64,000 nucleotides of DNA, from positions 1-64,000 of the forward strand of contig JANXOD010000044.1 of NCBI GenBank assembly GCA_025353765.1, read 5' to 3'. The notes beneath the pieces are model-generated. The model made no database searches. It saw only the letters and a program-made list of their open reading frames with translations, and had not been told where the DNA came from. The translations under genes and the position numbers were made by a program. Positions 17,701 to 24,854 of the stretch are shown piece after piece. This stretch comes from Sphingobacteriales bacterium. Lineage in GTDB: Bacteria; Bacteroidota; Bacteroidia; Sphingobacteriales; Sphingobacteriaceae. Within the stretch, counting starts at the first letter, position 1. Every line of letters begins with the position of its first letter.

Positions 17701-18333
17701 TACATAATGTGAATCGTTAGAGCAGATTATTTTTACATTGTATTTTTTAGCAAATTTTAAGAGTACCTCATTTACTATATTTTGGTCGGTGATATCATGG
17801 CGTTGCAGTTCGATATAATAATCTTCTCCAAACAGATCCAGCCACCATTTAAATTCGATTTCTGCTTCGTCTTCTCCTTTTTTAAGAATAGTTTGAGGTA
17901 CAGATGCGCCCAAACAGCAGGTTGTTGCAATTAAGCCTTTATGGTATTGCAGTATGAGCTCTTTATCAATACGTGGCCATTTGCTATATAAGCCTTCCAT
18001 ATATCCCAAAGAGCAAAGCTTTACTAAGTTTTTATATCCCTCTGCATTTTTAGCTAATAAAAGTTGGTGAAAACGCTGATCACGTTTCTCCTTGGTGAAT
18101 TGTTTAATATGCCTGTTATCAACCACATAAAACTCACATCCTACAATGGGTTTCACTCCATGTTTACCTGCTTCTGCCACAAATTTAAAAGCTCCAAACA
18201 TGTTGCCATGATCAGTGATGGCCATGGCCTTCATCCCATCTGCTTTTGCTTTTTTAAACAGGCGTGAAATATCAGCGGCGCCATCCAACAAGGAGAATTG
18301 GGTATGTACGTGTAGATGAGAAAAATCCGGCAT
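14701..18333 (-). CDS. dnaE: DNA polymerase III subunit alpha
   Basis: Replicative polymerase of 1210 residues. PHP domain at the start (SHLHVHTQFSLLDG, ITDHGNMFGAF), polymerase palm with PGRGSAAGS (~374) and the catalytic Asp pair in PDIDTDFDDEGR (~417), then fingers (LYRPGPMEYIP, FNKSHSTCYA), a helix-hairpin-helix region and an OB fold near 1044 (LVIGGLISMCNHRTT). The open frame reaches a TTG at 18369, but ATG at 18333 (MPDFSHLHVHT) is the family start. It copies the chromosome as part of the Pol III core. Two barrel genes follow on the same strand. Confidence 0.97.
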   Translation of the reverse strand: MPDFSHLHVHTQFSLLDGAADISRLFKKAKADGMKAMAITDHGNMFGAFKFVAEAGKHGVKPIVGCEFYVVDNRHIKQFTKEKRDQRFHQLLLAKNAEGYKNLVKLCSLGYMEGLYSKWPRIDKELILQYHKGLIATTCCLGASVPQTILKKGEDEAEIEFKWWLDLFGEDYYIELQRHDITDQNIVNEVLLKFAKKYNVKIICSNDSHYVDQQDANAHDILLCVNTGDMQSTPKATDEESGKGFRFGFPNDQFFFKTQKEMGKLFHDLPESLDNTNEIVDKVEILQLKRDIMLPNFPIPDEFKIHTGAESENLNQWEYLKHLTFTGAKERYKDISPEVEERLNFELFTIRTMGFAGYFLIVADFIKHGRDVGVFIGPGRGSAAGSVVAYCTGITNIDPIKYNLLFERFLNPDRKSMPDIDTDFDDEGRQKVIDYVVDKYGKNQVAQIITYGSMAAKSSIKDVARVLDLPLSEANMLAKLVPDRPGTNLVQVMTAPLDTIKKELNPEDFENAKKLRDILAEGKTIHAKVLKEALILEGSVRNVGVHAAGIIIAPYDLTDIIPVATSKESSLLVTQFDGRVIEDAGVIKMDFLGLKTLTIIKDALRLIKQNHGVSIEIDYIPLDDQKTFELYQRGDTNGTFQFESDGMQMYLRDLRPDKFEDLIAMNALYRPGPMEYIPKFISRKHGRELVSYDLEDMKEYLEETYGITVYQEQVMLLSQKLAGFSKGDADVLRKAMGKKQLDVLNKMKAQFMEGCKAKGHDEKVCEKIWIDWEAFAQYAFNKSHSTCYAFVAYQTAYLKANYPAEYMAAVLNNQNNIEKISFFMEECKRMGIPVLGPDINESELSFTVNKKGEVRFGMSGMKGVGEKAVESIVEERLANGPYQTVYDFSRRINSRAVSKKVYENLVFGGAFDCFGFHRAQFFCKPDGGLYNGIERLVKYTNDYQNNQNSSQSSLFGGTNDAQIVEPQMPECEEWGLIEKLKYEKESIGIYLTGHPLDNYKFELEHFCTHQVKHLTLINRMKSAEASSEDQEEFNKIKNRDLVIGGLISMCNHRTTKTGKPFGSFMLEDYSDTFEVVLFGEDYVKLKQYLNDGFFLQLKGNVCERFKQKDNWEFKVNSMVLLSELRDKMSKCLTIQLPLTEISDDFLSKMDEIVKINAEQNANRNCQLKFMVMDYEDTISLEMPSKNLKIYPSNEFLKHLCEINNITYKLN

Positions 18334-18520
18334 GTATTTAATTTTTGAAAAGAAACCAAATTTATCCAAAAATTAGATTCTAATCCGGAATTGTTGAAAA
18401 ATTATACAGATGTATTATCTATACCTAAATAACTGAGAATAAAATTTCCATCTTTGGTCTTCAGTTTCGTCCAGATTTTCAGTAACCGACCACTCATATC
18501 TGTGATTTGGATAGTCACAA

Positions 18521-18904
18521 TCAAGGTGTATTTTGAATTACGGGGTTTGCAGAATGGGTAATTTTGAGATTTTGAAATGTAGGCGTAAAAATGATAACCG
18601 TCATATCACTTTCAGCCAAATTCTCGTCCGCATAAATTATTAATTCATCATTCGCAATTTTAGTTTTTATTTTGTTTACGTTATATTTTTGCTCTCCTTC
18701 TCCTAAAAGCCGCACTTCATATTGATCAGCAGCTCCATTTTGCAAAGTTAATTTGAAGGGTAAGCGATAATCAATGGATGAGAATGAGCCTAAAGTTCGT
18801 ATACTTTCACCCGGGGAAGGAGAAGTGTTCTTATCTTTTTTACAAGAACTGACGATGGCTAATAAAATAAATACTATTAAGCCATACTGCTTTAAATTTT
18901 CCAT
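18521..18904 (-). pseudogene. Truncated DUF2807 (GIN-domain) lipoprotein
   Basis: The product has 127 residues: lipoprotein signal (LLAIVSSCKK) and the first DUF2807 strands (FSSIDYRLPFKLTLQNG, ELIIYADENLAESD). It aligns to the first half of the complete paralogue at 19342-20058 but stops at VIQNTP, before the repetitive right-handed beta part. Downstream sequence (18402-18520) does not continue the domain. Another frame there stays open for ~39 codons (TIQITDMSGRLLKIW), and I do not recognise it. Probably a decayed duplicate whose 3' half was replaced or lost; it could still be expressed as a short lipoprotein. Confidence 0.6.
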
Positions 18905-19108
18905 TGCTATTTCTTTATTGTAGATAAATGATTACTTGCTTCTTTAATACTATGACAAGGCCAAAGGCAATTGCCCCTATGCCAAGCAAATAATATATTC
19001 ATAAAGAAAAAAATAGTAGGATGTCAGGGAGTTGTTGGCTTCCATGTACGATTTGGAAATCTTGGGGGTAATACCTTTTTAACTACTTAGGGGGCTTGTA
19101 TAAGTACA

Positions 19109-19261
19109 TATCTTTGATAGCATCCTGCTTGCAACTTTCATCGCTTGGGATCATATTAAATTATATAGTCTCTTTACACTCCCAGTTCTATGAGTGCTCT
19201 CGCCATACTTTTTATATCAAGCGCCATAAAAATGCTCCGGCTGTTGGCCGGAGTTTTTTTT
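19109..19261 (+). ncRNA. Candidate small RNA with its own terminator
   Basis: The 437-bp gap 18905-19341 contains no convincing ORF, yet the plus strand has a strong rho-independent terminator (ctccggc-tgttg-gccggag then eight T, 19235-19261) with no plus-strand gene upstream. A sequence identical to the -7 consensus TAnnTTTG (tatctttg) lies at 19109-19116, though no TTTG sits at the right distance before it. A transcript of about 140 nt from ~19123 is therefore plausible. I see no match to tRNA, tmRNA or SRP RNA. Confidence 0.35.
19235..19261 (+). terminator. Rho-independent terminator without an upstream plus-strand ORF
   Basis: A 7-bp GC-rich stem ctccggc/gccggag with loop tgttg is followed directly by eight T residues. 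Textbook form. See the candidate small RNA entry. Confidence 0.85.
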
Positions 19262-19286
19262 GCTTTGTTTTCATTTATAATGCAAA

Positions 19287-19318
19287 ACCCTCCGGGAATT
19301 TCAAAACTCACGGAGGGT
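19287..19318 (-). terminator. Terminator of the DUF2807 lipoprotein gene
   Basis: An 8-bp stem accctccg/cggagggt (19287-19294 and 19311-19318) with a 16-nt loop lies 24 bp past the minus-strand stop codon. The minus-strand tail is short (ttttgc), and a longer T-rich run follows on the plus strand, so it may also work from the other side. Confidence 0.6.
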
Positions 19319-19341
19319 CATTTTTAATTTTTATACTTTAT

Positions 19342-20058
19342 TTAATCTACATGCATCATCTTACCTGTACCTGTGCTATTGGGGTCATATGTTGCAATTG
19401 CATCTCCTTTAAAAATTACACTTCCTGTTCCGTTTATTTTAACATCTAATTTGGAGGAAACATTACACTCCAGATTGCCGGAGCCTAATATTACAGCCTT
19501 AGTATTGGCCGCTTTTAAGGAAAACGCATGTATAGCGCCTGCGCCATTAATTAACGCATCCAGATCCGTTTTTACAATAGCTCCCCCGGATATATTAATA
19601 TCACCGCCTCCATAAACCTTTGCAGAAATTTTTGCTACTTCTAAGCTGGTTATGGCTGTAATATTACCAGATCCCGATGCTTCTAATTCCAAATTTGTAG
19701 CAGGATCAAAGTTATACTCAATTACTGCTTCTCCCTGGCCTTCATTCTTTAATTTTTTGAATGTGGGTGCAATAACTGTAATATCCAGATCATTTCCAGA
19801 CACATTATTGTCTGCATAAATAATTAACTCTCCATCAATAACTTTAGTTTTAGCTTTATTAGGAGATTTGCCTTTCTCTTTAATTTGCACTTCAAAATGA
19901 TCTCCATTTTGAACTTTTAATTTCCCTGGTAAACGGTAATCAATCGCCGAAAAATCATCAACCTTTTGTTTCAGGTCAGAAGTATTGTCCTTTTTGCACG
20001 AACTGATAATTGCCATTAAAATAAGTGCCATTGCACCATAACGTTTCACATTTTTCAT
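19342..20058 (-). CDS. DUF2807 (GIN domain) lipoprotein
   Basis: The product has 238 residues with a lipoprotein signal (ALILMAIISSCKKD). After strands FSAIDYRLPGKLKVQNGDHF and ELIIYADNNVSGND comes a repetitive beta-helical part rich in Gly, Asn and Ala (LELEASGSGNITAITS, AKVYGGGDINISGGA, AVILGSGNLECNVS). This is the putative auto-transporter adhesin/GIN fold common in Bacteroidota. Attached to the outer membrane or periplasmic; role unknown. ATG at 20058 (MKNVKRYG) and 20064 (MTMKNV) are both possible. The truncated gene at 18521 is its paralogue. Confidence 0.82.
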   Translation of the reverse strand: MKNVKRYGAMALILMAIISSCKKDNTSDLKQKVDDFSAIDYRLPGKLKVQNGDHFEVQIKEKGKSPNKAKTKVIDGELIIYADNNVSGNDLDITVIAPTFKKLKNEGQGEAVIEYNFDPATNLELEASGSGNITAITSLEVAKISAKVYGGGDINISGGAIVKTDLDALINGAGAIHAFSLKAANTKAVILGSGNLECNVSSKLDVKINGTGSVIFKGDAIATYDPNSTGTGKMMHVD

Positions 20059-20220
20059 TGTCATTTTTGTTTTTATTTTATTAGTTGTTTTAAGCTAAGA
20101 CAACACTAAAGGAGCTTACCCCTATTTGTTAAAGAAAAAATATTTTATCCTTTAATCTTCTACAAAAAGCTTTCTAAATTGCGTTTGATGTCTATTTAGC
20201 TTGAATTGATTATACGTTTT

Positions 20221-20320
20221 AAGCGATTGCGTTAACGATGGAAGCGGCATCCTTTTTGGCACTTTAGCTTCTGGTTAAGCACATGCTTTCTAAGCCAAAA
20301 AGATATAGCGTACAGCGTGT
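20221..20320. repeat. Intergenic hairpin element (GCATCCTTTTTGGC ... GCCAAAAAGATATAGC)
   Basis: The 365-bp gap 20059-20423 has no ORF. It contains a 9-bp inverted repeat ctttttggc (20252-20260) and gccaaaaag (20294-20302) around a 33-nt loop, within the frame gcgttaacgatggaagcggc ... atatagcgtacagcg. From memory, closely similar gcatcctttt/aaaagatatagcg blocks are common between genes in flavobacteria and sphingobacteria. I cannot confirm that here, and no second copy occurs in this window. It could be a REP-like element or a structured RNA. Confidence 0.45.
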
Positions 20321-20423
20321 AAAACGCCCAAAATTTAATTTTTTGCAGTTGCTGTTATCTATTTTATTAATAGATTTTAATTATTAATCTTGGGTGTATT
20401 TAACATTACTTTTTAATTTCTGT

Positions 20424-21245
20424 TTAATTATATCCCGCAAAAATTCCTAAGCCTCCTTCTATATTAGAATATGGATTAACGGCGTTTCCTCTCAATGGGT
20501 CGGAATCAGTTGATGGATTTGACTTGTGGAATTTGTAATATTCTTCGCTACAGGATATGAAATAGGCGGTGTATTTATTAGTATAGGTTGAGGGATCAAC
20601 ATTGCTATAATAATTAAATTCTAGTATACGATCAAACAGGCTTCCGCTAAATTCTATATCTGGGCCAAGATAAAGTTCTTCGGAGCCGCTTGCCACAGGT
20701 GTGGATTGAAATTGGGCATAGCGTTCGGCATTGAGGTATAACCGGTAATAATTTATTTGTGTGCCATCATCTGTGAATTGAAACCGAAATGTTTCTATAG
20801 TTCTTTTGGCTGTTTGTTTGAACTCTATAAAATTAAATGAGGGGTTTATTACCGGGTTTGGAATGCTTGTTTGGGCGGATATTTGTTTCCCGTCTGTGGT
20901 TTTAACTTGCAGAGCATATGTTTTACCTGTGGAGATAGGAAAATCGCTCTGATCTAATTCAAAATCACGGAGTTGTGGATTCCATGCTAATTGTTTTTGG
21001 GTATTGCCATCAGAAATAAGGACTGTTGCATACTTTAAATTAAGGTTTGCTGTTGTATTATCTGACCCATAAAAAGGATATGATAAACTTAAACGCACTT
21101 TTATTTTGGGATCTGAAGGAGAAATAAAAGAAGTGACAACTATTTTCTGTTCCACTGGTTTCATGTTTGTTAATTCTTTTTCACATGAAGTAAAGATGAC
21201 TGCTGCTACAAGGCAGCATAAAAATTTAGAAGGATTCGTTTTCAT
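20424..21245 (-). CDS. DUF4249 outer membrane lipoprotein, partner of TonB receptor
   Basis: The product has 273 residues with a lipoprotein signal (FLCCLVAAVIFTSCEKEL). DUF4249 features: VVTSFISPSDPKIKVRLSLS, VLISDGNTQKQLAW, a second Ig-like part YALQVKTTDGKQISAQTSIP and the terminal IEGGLGIFAGYN. Such proteins are encoded next to TonB-dependent receptors and are thought to act as surface accessory proteins, in the position SusD-like proteins take elsewhere. It starts 4 bp after the receptor gene and is paralogous to the protein at 23979-24851. Substrate unknown. Confidence 0.85.
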   Translation of the reverse strand: MKTNPSKFLCCLVAAVIFTSCEKELTNMKPVEQKIVVTSFISPSDPKIKVRLSLSYPFYGSDNTTANLNLKYATVLISDGNTQKQLAWNPQLRDFELDQSDFPISTGKTYALQVKTTDGKQISAQTSIPNPVINPSFNFIEFKQTAKRTIETFRFQFTDDGTQINYYRLYLNAERYAQFQSTPVASGSEELYLGPDIEFSGSLFDRILEFNYYSNVDPSTYTNKYTAYFISCSEEYYKFHKSNPSTDSDPLRGNAVNPYSNIEGGLGIFAGYN

Positions 21246-21249
21246 GATT

Positions 21250-23868
21250 TTAAAATTTATAGGAATAAGAAATAGAAGGAATGATAGGAAACCCGAATTT
21301 GCTTAGTTTTTGAGGCTGTTTTCCGAAATTCGGACCAGAATTTGAACTGCGGTCATAATAAAAAGGATTTATCCGGTTATAGGTATTATAAAAACCTATT
21401 TCCCAAGTACGTTCACCATATTTTTTCTTTTTAATAAATTGGGCTGCAATATCTAAACGGTGGTAGGCCTCAGTTCTAAAATCATTCTTTTTACTATATT
21501 CTTGTATTTGCTGAGTGCTTATACCAATTGCAGATGGGTCGTGTTTTTGAAAATCGTAATTGGATACCGGTAAAATTATGGGAGCACCACTGGAATAAAC
21601 CCATGAAAAAGATAGTTTAATTTTTGGAGAAACCTCGTAAATTCCAACCAGGGATAAATCATGCCTGCGATCTTGTTTGGGGTAAAATTCTTTTCCTTGA
21701 TTCAAGTCGGCAAATTGAAATTTTGCCCAGGAAAGAGTATATCCTATCCAGCCGGAAAGTCTGCCTGTTTTGCGTTGCAATAGCATTTCAACACCGTAAC
21801 TTTTTCCATTTCCGCTGGTTATGCTATTTTCCCAATCTAATCTTTTCTGGTTATTTGCGTTCCCCTCCGTATCACTATTATCTAACTCTAAAAATGTAGC
21901 ATTATCTTTATAAGTTACCATGTGCGACATTTTTTTATAATAACCTTCTACTGATAGGGTGAGTTTATCGTCTAACAAATCTTTAGCTAAACCTAATGCA
22001 TACTGATCTGAGCGTTGTGGCGATATTTTTTTAGTAGATGGTATCCATAAGTCTGTGGGCAAACCTATTCCTGTTGATGAAAGCAAATGTGTGTACTGAT
22101 TCATACGAGCATAAGAGGCTTTTAATGCTAATTCTGGTACTAGCATAACTTTTCCTGAAATGCGTGGTTCTGCATTCATATAGGTTTTCCCTTGAGTTGT
22201 GTATGTTGAAGCTCTTAGCCCTGCATTTAAAGCCAGCTTTTCATTAATATGCCAGTCATCTTCTATAAAAAGATTATTTTCAAAGGAATTAATTCGATCA
22301 CTCTTGGATGAATTCTGATAATCAGATGACCCTTTGGTTACTAATGCGGAAGGTACAAAATGGTGCATAACTGACCGAACTCCCATGCGTAAAAAATGCT
22401 GGGTGCCTAGGGTATAGTCCACATCAAATTTTGCTCCTACGTCTGTTATAGATGAATTGTGAATGGAACTATAATTAGTGGTTTTGGTCTGATCACTTAA
22501 TTTCATTTTTAAACTGTAATCACTAAAAATGAGTGAGGTATTGCTGAATATTTTATTATTGAAAATATGATTCCAGCGGGCGGTGAGTGTGGCATTTCCC
22601 CAGCCTAAATTCGTTTTAAATGTGTTAGTATTATCATCATTTGCATCTGTAAAATATAATTTGTCTCGCCCAAAATAGCCGCTTAAATAAAGTCGGTTCT
22701 TTTCATCAATTTCCGTATGGTATTTAGCATTGAGGTCATAAAAATAATAACCTGCTTTTTTATTTTTGGCTAAAAATGGTTGTGCTAAAACATCTGCATA
22801 GGTTCTACGGCCCGAAATAAGAAATGAAGATTTTCCCTTTTTTATTGGCCCTTCTAATGTAAACCGTGAAGATATTAACCCTACTCCTACTTCACCATGC
22901 AACTTCTCTTTATTACCATCTTTCATATTTACAACCAATACGGAGGATAGGCGCTCCCCAAAACGTGCCGGAAAACCACCCTTTATGAGTTGGACATTTT
23001 TTATAGCATCTCCATTAAATACCGAAAAAAATCCAAAGAGATGGTTTGCGTTATATACTACGGCGTCATCCAAAATAATGAGGTTTTGATCTGGTGTGCC
23101 ACCACGAACATAAAACCCACTGCTTCCTTCTGTCCCTTTTTGTACACCCGGAAAAAGTTGTATTACTTTAAAAACGTCTTTTTCTCCCAATAGAGCCGGG
23201 GCATCTTTAATTTGATTGATGGGAATATCAACAGAGCTCATTTGGGCAGTTTCGGTAATCTTTTCTCTACGAGTAGCATTTACTACTACTTCCTCTAAAG
23301 CTGCGGATGGTTCTAGTTCGATATCCATTTTTTTAGATTGGTTTCCTGAAATTGGCTGAATTGACTTACTGTAACCCACAAAAGAAACTTCCAGGGTATA
23401 GTCTCCCGGACTTAAGTTAATGCTATAAAAACCATAGTTATTAGTGACTGCTCCACGTTTGAGTTCTGGAATATATATTGTTGCCCCCGGTAAGGATTCT
23501 AAAGAACCTTTTTCGCGGACAATACCAGAAATACTGATCGTTTTCTCTTTTTCAGCGGCAGTTTTAGGCTTTAAAATAATTTTATTATTTATCACGTGAT
23601 ATTCTATTTGTAAAGGAGCAAACAGTTTATCTAAAATTTCTCTCAGCTTTTTTTCTTCTATGGATAAGCTGATTTTCTTTTCCAGGAAAACCTCATCATT
23701 GGAATACGAAAATTTAAAACCTGTTTTCTTTTCCAAGTCCTGGAGAACATCTATTAATTTAGTTTGATTGTAGCTAACAGAGAGCTGTTTACCAAGTGGA
23801 TCTTCTTGTGTATATCCATTAAAATACAGACATAGCAATCCCATTAAAATCAGAAATAATTTTTTCAT
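21250..23868 (-). CDS. TonB-dependent receptor with STN and CarboxypepD-like domains (copy 2)
   Basis: Outer membrane transporter of 872 residues. Signal peptide to about residue 20, STN signalling domain ~28-103 (SVSYNQTKLIDVLQDLEKKT), carboxypeptidase-D-like plug extension ~110-195 (IPELKRGAVTNNYGFYSINL), plug with SSGFYVRGGTPDQNLIILDD (~250-270), then the 22-strand barrel to the final IIPSISYSYKF. The STN domain implies signalling to a FecR-type anti-sigma factor, and one is encoded at 27516-28502. It is a close paralogue of 24855-27500 and forms a receptor/DUF4249 pair with the gene downstream. Substrate unknown (not evidently siderophore-specific). Confidence 0.9.
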   Translation of the reverse strand: MKKLFLILMGLLCLYFNGYTQEDPLGKQLSVSYNQTKLIDVLQDLEKKTGFKFSYSNDEVFLEKKISLSIEEKKLREILDKLFAPLQIEYHVINNKIILKPKTAAEKEKTISISGIVREKGSLESLPGATIYIPELKRGAVTNNYGFYSINLSPGDYTLEVSFVGYSKSIQPISGNQSKKMDIELEPSAALEEVVVNATRREKITETAQMSSVDIPINQIKDAPALLGEKDVFKVIQLFPGVQKGTEGSSGFYVRGGTPDQNLIILDDAVVYNANHLFGFFSVFNGDAIKNVQLIKGGFPARFGERLSSVLVVNMKDGNKEKLHGEVGVGLISSRFTLEGPIKKGKSSFLISGRRTYADVLAQPFLAKNKKAGYYFYDLNAKYHTEIDEKNRLYLSGYFGRDKLYFTDANDDNTNTFKTNLGWGNATLTARWNHIFNNKIFSNTSLIFSDYSLKMKLSDQTKTTNYSSIHNSSITDVGAKFDVDYTLGTQHFLRMGVRSVMHHFVPSALVTKGSSDYQNSSKSDRINSFENNLFIEDDWHINEKLALNAGLRASTYTTQGKTYMNAEPRISGKVMLVPELALKASYARMNQYTHLLSSTGIGLPTDLWIPSTKKISPQRSDQYALGLAKDLLDDKLTLSVEGYYKKMSHMVTYKDNATFLELDNSDTEGNANNQKRLDWENSITSGNGKSYGVEMLLQRKTGRLSGWIGYTLSWAKFQFADLNQGKEFYPKQDRRHDLSLVGIYEVSPKIKLSFSWVYSSGAPIILPVSNYDFQKHDPSAIGISTQQIQEYSKKNDFRTEAYHRLDIAAQFIKKKKYGERTWEIGFYNTYNRINPFYYDRSSNSGPNFGKQPQKLSKFGFPIIPSISYSYKF

Positions 23869-23978
23869 TTCATTTTTAGTTAACGATTAGATATTAGATA
23901 GGTTTAGGTCCGTTGGTTTTTCTTATATAAGTTTTTTTAGATATTTAAGGTAAATGATGATTACAAAATTTTTAATAA

Positions 23979-24851
23979 TTAATTACTTACTACTTTAGTT
24001 TGATTGTACCCTGCAAAAATTCCTAAGCCACCCTTAATATTTGAATACACATTAGCATATTCACTAAATGGATTTGCACCATAATTTGCAACAACAGCAA
24101 GACTATTATAAAATTGAGCATATTCATTACTGCAGACTATAAAATAGCCTGTGTATTTTTTACTGCTATTTGGATAAGAGTCATAACTATAGGCACGAAA
24201 TTGAATTATTTTCTCGAACAAACTCCCATTAAAATCTTTATCCGCTTGAAGATAATTTCCTCCCTGCTCATTTAGAGGATAGTTAAAGTTAGGATCGTTG
24301 TATTCAATTTCAGTATAGAAACGATAAGAATTTGATATTGCACCGTCATCATTTAATTGATAAAGGACTGATAAAATAGTTGCCCCTGTAGTACTATTAT
24401 TTTTATAGCCTAAAAATTTAAATATTGGGTTTATTACCGGATTCGGAATTGTTGTTTGGGCAGATACCTGCCTGCCGTCTTCTGCCTTAATATCAAGGTA
24501 ATAGGTTTTACCCGCAATAATGGGAAATATGTTTTGGCTCAGTTCAAAATCGCTATGAAGGTCATCCCATATTAATTGCTGTTGAGTGCTCCCATCAGAA
24601 ATTAGTACAGTAGCATTTTTTAGCTTTAATGCTGTATTCTCAGTGTGATTCTGAAGGCGATAATAAGGGCTGGATAAGGTTAAGGATACCTGAATATTTA
24701 CATTTGCAGGAAGCGTTTCTGACGGAGCAATAAAGGAATTAACTACTATTTTTTCATCAATAGGTACTAAATTGCTTACCTCTTTTTCACAAGAGCATAG
24801 GATAATAGCTATTACCAAGAGTTGCAAAAATGTATATAATTTAACTTTCAT
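23979..24851 (-). CDS. DUF4249 outer membrane lipoprotein (copy 1)
   Basis: The product has 290 residues with a lipoprotein signal (LLVIAIILCSCEKEV). Same architecture as the protein at 20424-21245: VVNSFIAPSETLP, VLISDGSTQQQLIW, QVSAQTTIPNPVINP and the end IKGGLGIFAGYNQTK. It begins 3 bp after the copy-1 receptor gene and presumably works with it at the cell surface. Confidence 0.85.
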   Translation of the reverse strand: MKVKLYTFLQLLVIAIILCSCEKEVSNLVPIDEKIVVNSFIAPSETLPANVNIQVSLTLSSPYYRLQNHTENTALKLKNATVLISDGSTQQQLIWDDLHSDFELSQNIFPIIAGKTYYLDIKAEDGRQVSAQTTIPNPVINPIFKFLGYKNNSTTGATILSVLYQLNDDGAISNSYRFYTEIEYNDPNFNYPLNEQGGNYLQADKDFNGSLFEKIIQFRAYSYDSYPNSSKKYTGYFIVCSNEYAQFYNSLAVVANYGANPFSEYANVYSNIKGGLGIFAGYNQTKVVSN

Positions 24852-24854
24852 TAT

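Noticed and set aside
18334-18369. Longer dnaE start at TTG 18369
   Set aside because: The added residues precede MPDFSHLHVHT, the normal family start, and are not conserved in form.
18402-18520. Transposase remnant that truncated the DUF2807 gene
   Set aside because: No inverted repeats, target duplication or recognisable transposase motif.
19120-19225. tRNA-like or tmRNA-like gene in the gap
   Set aside because: The end gcgcca looked suggestive, but no cloverleaf, T-loop GTTCRA or tag ORF can be found.
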